From positions 1 through 13,215 of the forward strand of contig JAWUWD010000068.1 of NCBI GenBank assembly GCA_034112085.1: a DNA stretch of 13,215 bases. The letters run 5' to 3'. The translations under genes and the position numbers were made by a program. Shown here piece by piece: positions 6,552 through 13,215 of the stretch; positions within the stretch are counted from its first letter, which is position 1; every line of letters starts with the position of its first letter. The notes under the pieces were generated by a model. That model searched no databases, was not told the DNA's origin, and saw nothing but the letters and a program-made list of their open reading frames with translations. Origin of the DNA: JAWUWD01 sp034112085 (GTDB lineage Bacteria > Bacteroidota > Bacteroidia > Cytophagales > Cyclobacteriaceae).

Positions 6552-7418
6552 ATGGATCATCATTACCATCATCCAATTAGTAGTCCTGCACTTAAGAAGA
6601 AGTTTGAAGGAGAACTGTCTGAGACGATCTTTGTCTCAGAAATTCTACCAGAAAGAAGTTATATGTTCAATCAAGACTTGAAAACAGGATTGAGCGTGAT
6701 ATGGAACACTGGAAATACTGCAGAATTTATGATTGATAATGAGAGCGTCTTTATTAAGAAAGATGAGGTTATATTCCTTACAGCGTATCATACGTTGGGT
6801 GAATTTGAATTTGAAAGGATGAATGTGCTACAATTCAATCAGCCCTTTCATTGTGTAGAAGATCAAGACAGTGAAGTGGGATGTAAAGGTTTGTTGTTTT
6901 TTGGGACCTCTCAAATTCCAAAAATTGTAATACCAGCAGATAAAAAGAAGCAATTCATGCTGCTTTGGGAAATTTTCCAAATGGAAATGGAGGAATCGGA
7001 TGATCTGAAATTAGAAATGTTGAAAAACCTACTGAAACGGTTCTTGATTCTTTGCCTACGAGTTTATAAAAACGAACATGAACATTTACCAATAGATGTA
7101 GAAAGCGTTGGAATTATTAAAGAGTATAACTACCTAGTACACAAGCATTTTAAGACACTTTCAAAAGTATCTGATTATGCTAATCTATTACATAAGTCAC
7201 CTAAGACTTTGTCCAATATTTTTGGAAAATATATAGATAAGACCCCACTGCAAATCATCAACGAACGAAGACTGTTGGAAGCAAAACGTCTATTGAAGCA
7301 TAGTGACAAATCTGTACAGGAGATAGCATATGATATCAACTTTACTGATATTCAAACATTCAGTAAGTTTTTCAGATCACGTGTTGGAGAATCTCCCACA
7401 TCATTTCGTGATAATTAA
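6552..7418 (+). CDS. AraC-family transcriptional regulator
   Basis: The protein has 288 residues. The N-terminal part (about 1-150) is a beta-rich, cupin-like sensing domain typical of AraC regulators (FMIDNESVFIKKDEVIFLT). The C-terminal part (about 190-288) is a two-HTH AraC domain: a first HTH around SDYANLLHKSPKTLSNIFGKY, a linker LLEAKRLLKHSDKSVQEIAY, and a second HTH with the family signature INFTDIQTFSKFFRSRVGESPTSFR. It is transcribed away from the SnoaL-Grx-TrxR set and toward msrB, 129 nt downstream, so either side may be its target; no effector can be read from the sequence. The start at 6552 begins MDHHYHHP, a histidine-rich tip that could bind metal, though this is speculative. 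No strong Shine-Dalgarno is seen. Confidence 0.9.
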   Translation: MDHHYHHPISSPALKKKFEGELSETIFVSEILPERSYMFNQDLKTGLSVIWNTGNTAEFMIDNESVFIKKDEVIFLTAYHTLGEFEFERMNVLQFNQPFHCVEDQDSEVGCKGLLFFGTSQIPKIVIPADKKKQFMLLWEIFQMEMEESDDLKLEMLKNLLKRFLILCLRVYKNEHEHLPIDVESVGIIKEYNYLVHKHFKTLSKVSDYANLLHKSPKTLSNIFGKYIDKTPLQIINERRLLEAKRLLKHSDKSVQEIAYDINFTDIQTFSKFFRSRVGESPTSFRDN

Positions 7419-7429
7419 TTTATCCCCTT

Positions 7430-7445
7430 TTGAAACTAGTTTCAA
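7430..7445. repeat. Perfect 16-bp palindrome TTGAAACTAGTTTCAA after the AraC gene
   Basis: The palindrome begins 12 nt after the AraC stop and about 100 bp before msrB. As RNA it could form a 6-bp stem with a CTAG loop, but no T-run follows, so it is a poor intrinsic terminator. An operator for msrBA is possible. It shares TGAAAC/GTTTCA arms with the inverted repeat downstream of msrA. Confidence 0.45.
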
Positions 7446-7510
7446 TACTCAAAGGAAATATTTACCACTATTCGGGAATTTTTTCATAACTCTTAGGGTA
7501 TAAAATGTGT

Positions 7511-7518
7511 TAGGTTTG
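7511..7518 (+). promoter_or_regulatory. Candidate -7 element TAGGTTTG of the msrBA promoter
   Basis: Exact match to the Bacteroidota TAnnTTTG consensus, 29 nt before the msrB start and just ahead of its ribosome binding site. No good -33 TTG box is evident at the usual spacing. Confidence 0.5.
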
Positions 7519-7534
7519 TATATGTCAAATTATC

Positions 7535-7541
7535 AAAGGAG
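7535..7541 (+). promoter_or_regulatory. Strong Shine-Dalgarno AAAGGAG for msrB
   Basis: AAAGGAG ends 6 nt before the ATG at 7548. It fixes the start and excludes the out-of-frame ATG at 7543. It is one of the few strong Shine-Dalgarno sites in this window. Confidence 0.7.
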
Positions 7542-7547
7542 AATGAT

Positions 7548-8003
7548 ATGTTAATAACATGGAAAGAAGTAATCGAATTTACCGAAAAAGGTAATCCTGA
7601 GCCAAATTTCAGAGTCGATAAGACGAATGAGGAATGGAAGGCACTACTAACCCCTGAGCAATTTCGAATAACGCGTGAAAAAGGAACAGAGAGAAGCTTT
7701 AGTGGAGAATTGTGCAATGCACATGATCCAGGGGTATATAGCTGTGTATGCTGTGATAGTGATTTATTTGATTCCACAATCAAATTTGAATCAGGATCTG
7801 GCTGGCCAAGTTTCACACAGCCCATAACAGAGAATGCCGTCAAATATGATGGGGATAAATCATTTGGGATGACAAGAGTTGAAGCAATGTGCAATACCTG
7901 TGGAAGCCATTTGGGGCATGTATTTCCTGATGGACCTGAGCCAAGTAAGCTCAGATATTGTATTAACTCAGAATCAATAAAATTGACAAAAGATGGAAAA
8001 TAG
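7548..8003 (+). CDS. msrB: Peptide-methionine (R)-S-oxide reductase MsrB
   Basis: This enzyme reduces the R form of methionine sulfoxide in proteins and free methionine, using thioredoxin-type electrons. The protein has 151 residues, normal for the family. It shows the SelR signature: TPEQFRITREKGTERSFSGE, two zinc-binding CxxC pairs (Cys66/Cys69 and Cys115/Cys118), GSGWPSFTQP, HLGHVFPDGPEPS, and catalytic Cys138 in RYCINSESI. Cys56 in GELC sits where related MsrBs have the resolving cysteine. No signal peptide, so cytosolic. It overlaps msrA by 11 bp, so the two are translated as a unit. Its neighbour across the AraC gene is a Grx-Grx-thioredoxin reductase that could supply electrons (inference). 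Confidence 0.96.
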   Translation: MLITWKEVIEFTEKGNPEPNFRVDKTNEEWKALLTPEQFRITREKGTERSFSGELCNAHDPGVYSCVCCDSDLFDSTIKFESGSGWPSFTQPITENAVKYDGDKSFGMTRVEAMCNTCGSHLGHVFPDGPEPSKLRYCINSESIKLTKDGK

Positions 8004-8538
8004 ACAAATCGCAACATTTGGAGGTGGATGCTTCTGGTGTATTGAAGCAGTAGTGCAAAGATTAAGAGGAGTTGAAAACATAGTATCTGGATATACTGGT
8101 GGGACAATCAAAAATCCTAGTTATAGGGAAATCGGTTCTGGAACTACTGGACATGCAGAGGTAGTACAAGTGACTTTTGATCCAAGAGTGATTAGTTATG
8201 AAGATCTCATTACTATTTTCATGACCAGCCATGACCCTACTACCCTCGATAGACAGGGTGCTGATAGAGGTACGCAATACCGTTCTGCCATTTTCTATCA
8301 TGATGATATACAGAAAGCTACTGTTGCCAAGGTGATAAGTGAAATAAAGGGATCTTTTTCCTCGCCTATCGTAACTCAAGTTTCAGCAGTTGGTGTATTT
8401 TATCCAGCAGAGGCAGAGCATCAGGATTTCTATAACAATAACACTAGCTCAGGCTATTGCAGAGTGGTGATTGATCCTAAAATTAAGAAGCTGAGAGATA
8501 TGCATGCAGATAAACTTAAGCTGCAAGAAGTGTCTTAA
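7993..8538 (+). CDS. msrA: Peptide-methionine (S)-S-oxide reductase MsrA
   Basis: This enzyme reduces the S form of methionine sulfoxide; together with MsrB it repairs both diastereomers. The protein has 181 residues. The N-terminus carries the active-site motif FGGGCFWC with catalytic Cys13 (plus Cys16), then GYTGG, GTTGHAEVVQVTFDP, the HDPTTLDRQGADRGTQYRS block and AEHQDFY, all conserved in MsrA. Cys156 in SSGYCRVVIDPK is the likely resolving cysteine. There is no signal peptide. The ATG lies inside the end of msrB in another frame (11-bp overlap), with no good Shine-Dalgarno of its own, which suggests translational coupling. All expected catalytic parts are present. Confidence 0.96.
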   Translation: MENRQIATFGGGCFWCIEAVVQRLRGVENIVSGYTGGTIKNPSYREIGSGTTGHAEVVQVTFDPRVISYEDLITIFMTSHDPTTLDRQGADRGTQYRSAIFYHDDIQKATVAKVISEIKGSFSSPIVTQVSAVGVFYPAEAEHQDFYNNNTSSGYCRVVIDPKIKKLRDMHADKLKLQEVS

Positions 8539-8545
8539 TAATTTA

Positions 8546-8592
8546 AATGAAACTGTGTAGTCTAGTTTAAAAACAGCTGCACAGGTTTCATT
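8546..8592 (+). repeat. Imperfect long inverted repeat downstream of msrA
   Basis: Arms AATGAAACTGTG (8546-8557) and CACAGGTTTCATT (8580-8592) pair with a single bulged base across a 22-nt loop, just after the msrA stop. The stem could act as a terminator or mRNA 3' end, but only short T stretches follow, so it is not a classic intrinsic terminator. Confidence 0.45.
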
Positions 8593-8707
8593 ACTTTAAT
8601 CACTGTAACATATCAAGTATGATAGTTAGATTACAAGTGGTTAATAGAATGGTAGCATAATCTTCAATTCATTGCTTACATTTATCTGAATAAATAATAG
8701 CAATAAT

Positions 8708-9277
8708 ATGGACTCATTCTCGTCTTACTTTCAGAACATAACAGATATCCCCGAAGACTCATTGGCGGCATTGAGAAGCCTATTTAAGCCAGCAGTATTA
8801 CAAAAAGATGACTACTACGCTCGTCATGGAGAAAAGGCGAAGAAACTCGCGTTTCTAGAAAAAGGGTTGATGCGTGTCCTTTATAAGGATAAGGAAGGGG
8901 AAGAGTTTAACAAACTATTTATTAAGGATCCTGCAATTACAGCAGCATATGCCTCTCTTATAAAGAAGAAGCCCGCCATTATCGATATTCAATGTCTAAC
9001 AGATTGCAATATTCTCGAGGCTACTTTTGATGATATTGTCTCCTTATATGATGAACACCCTAGTATAGAGCGTCTTAATCGTAAAATTGCTGAGGACTTT
9101 TTTGTGGAAAAAGAAAAAAGAGAAATGTCACTTATTGTAAATGACGCTACGGAACGCTATGCTTTGTTTCAAAAGGAATTCCCTGGCCTTGAAAATGATA
9201 TCACCCAATATCACATCGCTTCCTACCTGGGTATTACACCAACACAACTAAGCCGTATAAGAGCCAAAAGAGGTTAA
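8708..9277 (+). CDS. Crp/Fnr-family transcriptional regulator
   Basis: The protein has 189 residues, typical of the short Crp/Fnr proteins common in Bacteroidota. The N-terminal part is a cyclic-nucleotide-binding-like beta roll (about 20-115): KPAVLQKDDYYARHGEKAKKLAFLEKGLMRVLY, then the dimer helix after DDIVSLYDEHPSIERLNRK. The C-terminal winged HTH ends DITQYHIASYLGITPTQLSRIRAKR. The phosphate-binding RxxS-type residues of true cAMP receptors are not evident, and no Fnr-type cysteine cluster is seen, so the signal is unknown. The ATG at 8708 has a weak upstream region. TGTAA/TTACA half-sites occur upstream (8604-8608, 8631-8635, 8676-8680) and as a tight palindrome just downstream (9287-9300), which may point to self-regulation. 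Confidence 0.9.
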   Translation: MDSFSSYFQNITDIPEDSLAALRSLFKPAVLQKDDYYARHGEKAKKLAFLEKGLMRVLYKDKEGEEFNKLFIKDPAITAAYASLIKKKPAIIDIQCLTDCNILEATFDDIVSLYDEHPSIERLNRKIAEDFFVEKEKREMSLIVNDATERYALFQKEFPGLENDITQYHIASYLGITPTQLSRIRAKRG

Positions 9278-9286
9278 AGTAACTTC

Positions 9287-9300
9287 TTTACATATGTAAA
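9287..9300. promoter_or_regulatory. Perfect 14-bp palindrome TTTACATATGTAAA, candidate Crp/Fnr-type operator
   Basis: The palindrome lies 10 nt after the Crp/Fnr gene and about 55 nt before the YiaA/B start. Two inverted TTACA/TGTAA half-sites with a 2-bp centre fit binding by a dimeric regulator. The link to the adjacent regulator is inferred from proximity only. Confidence 0.4.
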
Positions 9301-9354
9301 TGGAATTCAGTTTTCATTATCCCAATTTTGAATCGTACTAAACAAAATAATGTT

Positions 9355-9798
9355 ATGAACGAGGAAAAATTGAAAGACGAGATTAGAGTGAATCTATCAA
9401 ACGAGAATTTACATAAACCATCAAACGCCTTTATTTCTGTGTCATGGTTGACCTTGATTACTGGAATTACTGGCTTTATGATTGGATTATATAACGCAGA
9501 TATGATGCTCAATGAAAAGGGGTATTACTTTACAGTATTGTTATTTGGATTATTTGCAGTGATTTCAGTTCAAAAAAGTGTAAGAGATCGGCTTGAAGGT
9601 CTTCCTGTAACTGATATATATTATGGTTTAAGCTGGTTTTCGACATTATCCGCTGTCGTTCTTCTAATCGTAGGCTTGTGGAATGCAGAGCTTCTATTAA
9701 GTGAAAAGGGCTTTTACAGTATGGCCTATATGATGAGTATGTTCTCAGCTATAGCGGTACAAAAGAACACTAGAGACAGTCAATCATTTGAAGATTAA
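9355..9798 (+). CDS. YiaA/YiaB-family inner membrane protein with two yiaAB modules
   Basis: The protein has 147 residues with four predicted transmembrane helices (about 27-45, 58-75, 90-110, 120-136). Two internal modules repeat the family pattern: GLYNADMMLNEKGYY followed by AVISVQKSVRD, and GLWNAELLLSEKGFY followed by AIAVQKNTRD. This is the yiaAB two-helix domain, found in E. coli YiaA/YiaB and many other bacteria; its function is unknown. I start at the ATG at 9355 (MNEEKLKDEI) and not at an in-frame TTG at 9328, because the ATG has an A-rich upstream and the extra residues add nothing conserved. It follows the Crp/Fnr gene by 77 nt and ends just before a strong terminator. Confidence 0.88.
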   Translation: MNEEKLKDEIRVNLSNENLHKPSNAFISVSWLTLITGITGFMIGLYNADMMLNEKGYYFTVLLFGLFAVISVQKSVRDRLEGLPVTDIYYGLSWFSTLSAVVLLIVGLWNAELLLSEKGFYSMAYMMSMFSAIAVQKNTRDSQSFED

Positions 9799-9800
9799 AT

Positions 9801-9837
9801 AAAAATGGTAGCCCGAAATACGGACTACCATTTTTTT
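9801..9837. terminator. Strong intrinsic terminator, probably bidirectional
   Basis: Arms AAAAATGGTAG (9801-9811) and CTACCATTTTT (9825-9835) continue into CCG/CGG with one C-A mismatch around an AAATA loop, followed by a run of seven T. On the minus strand the A-rich left side gives a comparable T-rich tail, so it can end both the YiaA/B transcript and the converging YiiX-like transcript. Confidence 0.9.
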
Positions 9838-9861
9838 ATTTTTCAACTAACACCTTAAATG

Positions 9862-11409
9862 CTAGAGACTCATTAGCTCTTTCATTTTTTCTACTTGCTG
9901 ATCCTCATCGATCAACTCACCATCATGGTAGAACATAACTAACTTAAGCGGGACATTGGTCCAGGCCAATTTGGCTACATTGTCTGGGCTGATACTATAT
10001 CTACCCAGCATTTTCTCTGTTGGCCAATCGACCGTAGGAAATGACACATAAGCCAATTCAGAGCATACAATCTTATCAGTAGTATTTACATCAAAATTGA
10101 AATCATATTTTTTACCCAATTGTTTAAAAGCCATAATGAGCGCCTCCTTCGTATGCCCCTCTTCCTTACCTTCTTTAAATACTGGGCGCAAGATCGCAAA
10201 GTCATCAATATTCATAAAGTGATCAAGGGTACTCAGCTGTACACCATTTCTAAGCGCTTCAATGATTTGAAAGTTGTCTTTTGAATTGGAGTTAACACCA
10301 TCACTTATTTTATCAGCATATTGTTTCACATGCTGATCATCCCACACCCCGATATCTATGATCTCTTCTTTCGTTCCTGTCCAGATAGCAACATGCCCAA
10401 AATGTCCTGGGATTAACTTATCAGTCAAGCGAAAGGGAGTTTTTTCCAATAAAATATCTAGGGGCTGTAGCACAGATTGAATCTTCTTTTTTGCTTCCTC
10501 GTTGCCATGAAGCTTTCCTTTTCGGGACTCATACATGCCTATTGTATTTCCAAAAAGGCCACTGAGCATATCAAATCCGCCTGCGGTAGTTTCAGATACT
10601 AAGTCCTTAGTGATTCTTTCAAATGCTACAAATTTGTTGCCGGCTATCTCTTTAATCCGGATTTTCTTTACAAAATTATAGGAAGGACTAGATTCGATAA
10701 GTTGCGACAAATAAGCGAATTCAGAATCTTCGTGCATATTTGACACTTTGCCTTTTTGATCTTCATAAAACTTAATACCTCTTCTTATCCTATGCCTTTT
10801 CTCAATCGAGTTTGCAGACAAAGTCATCTCCTTTAGTTTGTTGGCCACCAGTCCAAAACCCATATCTGGATCATTGACAATATTTCGAAGTCTGCCGTCC
10901 TGTTCGAACAATACTACACCCAGCATATAATTGTCATATAGAGTGAGAGCTGCTCCTAAAGAGACCATAAGCCCTTTAAGCTGCAACATCTTGTCAATAT
11001 TATAAGCTTCCAACGTTGCGTCTTCTACATCGAGCGCACATTCGAATCTATTGGCAATTGCGTACAATTCCTCTCGAATTTCAAGATAAGTTTCGGTACC
11101 GCTCTTCAATATTTCTAAATCTCTACTTGACATAGGCGAGTCTCTGTTCACTCTAAGACGATTGGATACTTCAAGCATCTCTGATCTCGCTACCAAGCTA
11201 TATTCCACTAATAGTTGCAGACTATCAAAGTCCTTTTGAAATATCACATCAGGCGATGCTCCGTTTTCCAATACTTTGGTGAGTTTATCAAAACACTCAT
11301 TTTCACGTACTACCTTCTTTGCAGATATATTGAAATAGGTATAGACTGATAGTATCACCGCCAAGATGACGAATCCGATAGATGTTTTTTTAATAAGTGG
11401 TTTGTCCAT
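9862..11409 (-). CDS. YiiX/YebB-like permuted papain-fold (NlpC/P60 clan) protein, membrane-anchored
   Basis: The protein has 515 residues. An uncleaved N-terminal membrane anchor (about 11-27) is followed by a long helical region (about 35-320) unlike any family I recognise, with the hydrolase domain at the C-terminus (about 325-495). That domain has PGHFGHVAIWTG with His339, a middle block ending FAILRPVF, the YDFNFD motif (435-440) and KIVCSELAY with the likely nucleophile Cys449. The order His then Cys is the circularly permuted papain-like arrangement of the YiiX/YebB family. These are putative cysteine amidases, peptidases or acyltransferases; substrate unknown. The catalytic domain should face the periplasm. 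It begins 75 nt after a lipid-acyltransferase-like gene on the same strand with no terminator between, so an acyl- or lipid-linked role is suggested by context only. Confidence 0.85.
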   Translation of the reverse strand: MDKPLIKKTSIGFVILAVILSVYTYFNISAKKVVRENECFDKLTKVLENGASPDVIFQKDFDSLQLLVEYSLVARSEMLEVSNRLRVNRDSPMSSRDLEILKSGTETYLEIREELYAIANRFECALDVEDATLEAYNIDKMLQLKGLMVSLGAALTLYDNYMLGVVLFEQDGRLRNIVNDPDMGFGLVANKLKEMTLSANSIEKRHRIRRGIKFYEDQKGKVSNMHEDSEFAYLSQLIESSPSYNFVKKIRIKEIAGNKFVAFERITKDLVSETTAGGFDMLSGLFGNTIGMYESRKGKLHGNEEAKKKIQSVLQPLDILLEKTPFRLTDKLIPGHFGHVAIWTGTKEEIIDIGVWDDQHVKQYADKISDGVNSNSKDNFQIIEALRNGVQLSTLDHFMNIDDFAILRPVFKEGKEEGHTKEALIMAFKQLGKKYDFNFDVNTTDKIVCSELAYVSFPTVDWPTEKMLGRYSISPDNVAKLAWTNVPLKLVMFYHDGELIDEDQQVEKMKELMSL

Positions 11410-11484
11410 GTTTGGAATTAGTTTTATTGATACGGATTACTAAATCTAATATATTCTATGTGAAGTAATGACCCACTTTACAAT

Positions 11485-13215
11485 TTAAGCAAGGTGAATA
11501 AATCCTTTCTCATCCGAATAAGCCCTTATATGAGTTTTTAACCACCCATCTTCTGTTTTATGATCAGCGCTGATACCAGGGCCATAAACCAATAAGTCCC
11601 CGGTCTCACCCAATGGCATGTCTATACCCTGATCATCAACAATCATGATCCCTACTCCAGGCAATGCCCGACCATAACTACCCTTCTTCCCTCCTTCTTG
11701 AAGCATCGGAGTACCTCCGAGATCAATAACTTCGTAATCAGGAGTGTTCATGGCAATAATACTTCCACCAGTCGGTATGCCTAAGCTTTCGCTAACAAAG
11801 ATATCTTTACTTCTTAACTTTTCTGATAAAGTAATTGGTAGAGGCTCTCTACCCAGAATAACATGGTTCATTTGAAGCCAATCATTATCTTCTAGTTTTT
11901 CATTGAGATCAATAATCATTTGTGAATCAGTAAACAGCGTGTTCACCTTGTTTGTGATTATCTCTTTTGCGAGTTCCTTTTCATCATTTGGCTTAAAAAC
12001 TGACATACCAAAGAAAAAAGGAAGCCAAATATTATTTAGATTTCCATAGGAAGTATAGGCCGGTATATCACAGAACAATAGTGCATCAGTTGGCTTTTTG
12101 AACAGGTGCAGAAATCCTCTTATGGTAGCCAAAACATTGGCATGTGTGATGGATAGTGAAATCCATGTATCATCTTGTGATTTATCCCAGAATACACCAA
12201 TTGTATCCGTAGTAACTGAATCTGAATTTTGCTTTTGATTGGTTTTCAATAATAGATCTGGGTGACAATATGGGCTCTCTTCCTTGACACATGACAGTAT
12301 ACAGTCCAATGAATATTTTTTGATTATGGAGGTTTTAGTATTATCATCCATATGTGGATTGAAGAATACTGGAATCTTACCGGCAAATAGGCAAGACGCA
12401 TGTATCAACCCCAATTGCTGATGATCTCCAAGATCAATCCCAACATAATTATTACTCGTTCTGCTCCAAAATCCAGCTTTTAGTTGGGCTTCTTGGTGGA
12501 AAGATCTAAAGCTATGGGCAATACTGCCTTTCTGGAATGCCCTATCTTTAAATTGCACCACTGACTTCTTCATGAAATGTAGCAGTGTGTGGTGGTCTTT
12601 TATTCTTCGTTCAAAAGATCTGGCGTTTAAAAATTGCACCTTTTGACGTAAAAGTTCTGCCTTGCTACTTGATGGAAGAGGTTCTCCAATTTGAATAGAT
12701 ATTCGTTTACGAAAACTTGACCTCCAGGAGGTAAGAGGTTTAGAACTCCCGATTTCAAAAGATAAAGGAGTTCCTGATATACCTTCCATCTGCACCGGAA
12801 TTATTGGAACGTCTACACCCCTTGCAATGTGCTCTATACCCTTTTTGAATTCTACAAGATGACCTATTCTGCTGATCTGGCCCTCAGGGAAAATAGTTAG
12901 AATATGTCCTTTATTGACCTCTGATCTACACAGGTTATTGAACTCATCCAATTTCTCTTTATTCAACTTCTGAGAAATCGGGATCATATTGAGTTTTTTC
13001 ATCAGCCACTTTAATAGCCAAAATTCATATAGTTTTTGAGCCATTACAAACCGTAACATTCTCGGTACTGCGGCCACCATAAATAGTGGATCCATTAGTG
13101 AAATATGATTGGCGACAATAAGCGCTCCCGTTTTACGTGGAATATGATGAGTTCCCTCGACTTCGATTTTATAGTAGGTATGCGTCATTATATAAGCGAC
13201 AAAGCGAAGCATCAT
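11485..13215 (-). CDS. Lysophospholipid/1-acylglycerol-3-phosphate acyltransferase fused to a degenerate, C-terminally truncated AMP-binding domain (5' end at window edge)
   Basis: 576 residues are visible. Residues about 1-190 are a PlsC-type acyltransferase: NHISLMD (His37, Asp42), FPEGQISRIG (109-118, second substrate motif) and IIPVQMEG (138-145). Residues about 210-576 follow the AMP-binding domain of Aas-like acyl-ACP synthetase/acyltransferase fusions: ITHANVLATIRGF after the P-loop site, NTLFTDSQMI, HVILGREPL, IIAMNTPD, GRALPG and GETGDLLVYGPG. The P-loop site (about 341-355) reads VFWDKSQDDTWISLS instead of a TSGSxGxPKG type; the YGxTE site reads SLGIPTGG; and the protein stops at GFIHLA, where a C-terminal subdomain with the catalytic lysine should follow. 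Adenylation is therefore unlikely. Two ATGs sit at the window edge, but related fusions often carry an MFS (LplT-like) domain upstream, so the gene may extend further. Confidence 0.85.
   Translation of the reverse strand: MMLRFVAYIMTHTYYKIEVEGTHHIPRKTGALIVANHISLMDPLFMVAAVPRMLRFVMAQKLYEFWLLKWLMKKLNMIPISQKLNKEKLDEFNNLCRSEVNKGHILTIFPEGQISRIGHLVEFKKGIEHIARGVDVPIIPVQMEGISGTPLSFEIGSSKPLTSWRSSFRKRISIQIGEPLPSSSKAELLRQKVQFLNARSFERRIKDHHTLLHFMKKSVVQFKDRAFQKGSIAHSFRSFHQEAQLKAGFWSRTSNNYVGIDLGDHQQLGLIHASCLFAGKIPVFFNPHMDDNTKTSIIKKYSLDCILSCVKEESPYCHPDLLLKTNQKQNSDSVTTDTIGVFWDKSQDDTWISLSITHANVLATIRGFLHLFKKPTDALLFCDIPAYTSYGNLNNIWLPFFFGMSVFKPNDEKELAKEIITNKVNTLFTDSQMIIDLNEKLEDNDWLQMNHVILGREPLPITLSEKLRSKDIFVSESLGIPTGGSIIAMNTPDYEVIDLGGTPMLQEGGKKGSYGRALPGVGIMIVDDQGIDMPLGETGDLLVYGPGISADHKTEDGWLKTHIRAYSDEKGFIHLA

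Noticed and set aside
7493..8107. A 204-codon open frame on the minus strand across msrB and msrA
   Set aside because: It lies opposite two clear enzymes with full active-site motifs, shows no recognisable domain, and starts and stops without regard to gene borders. It is a shadow frame.
9328..9354. TTG start adding nine residues to the YiaA/B-family protein
   Set aside because: The ATG at 9355 is a better start with an A-rich upstream, and the added residues show no conserved character.

Overview
The window looks like a chromosomal segment of a Bacteroidota bacterium, most likely a marine Cytophagia-type lineage. This rests on the low GC content, mostly weak A-rich ribosome binding sites, TAnnTTTG-type -7 promoter elements, a TPR/HisKA protein without a kinase domain, a short Crp/Fnr regulator and an AraC-HTH fusion style typical of that phylum. 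The genus cannot be fixed from the sequence. I see no rRNA, tRNA, CRISPR array, transposase or phage gene.

Layout: (1) 1-3530, minus strand: a TTG-started secreted/membrane TPR protein with a lone HisKA-like phosphoacceptor helix, then an alpha/beta-hydrolase fused to a degenerate nucleotide-cyclase-like domain. That second gene is cut by one in-frame TAA at 248-250. The same frame stays open to the window edge and reads as the rest of the cyclase-like fold plus the probable beginning of an AraC-type HTH, so it is an interrupted gene. (2) 3738-6262, minus strand: a tightly spaced set of SnoaL-like protein, Grx-Grx-thioredoxin-reductase fusion, small CxxC/CxxC protein and DUF2721-like membrane protein. 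(3) 6552-9798, plus strand: a divergent AraC regulator, overlapping msrB-msrA, a Crp/Fnr regulator and a YiaA/B membrane protein, ending in a strong hairpin terminator. (4) 9862-13215, minus strand: an acyltransferase fused to a decayed, C-terminally truncated AMP-binding domain (5' end at the window edge), followed 75 nt downstream by a membrane-anchored YiiX/YebB-like papain-fold protein.

How the genes may work together: regions 2 and 3 form a thiol-redox/repair neighbourhood. A flavin disulfide reductase carries two of its own glutaredoxin-like CPDC modules, and two methionine sulfoxide reductases, which need thiol electrons, sit next to it across a shared regulatory gap with an AraC regulator. 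Region 4 pairs two acyl-chemistry folds and is probably concerned with membrane lipids. The most interesting points are the nonsense-interrupted hydrolase/cyclase-like/AraC fusion, the tandem Grx-Grx-TrxR, and the acyltransferase with a pseudo-adenylation domain. No gap without a gene exceeds 300 bases; the largest, 6263-6551, is described as a regulatory region.
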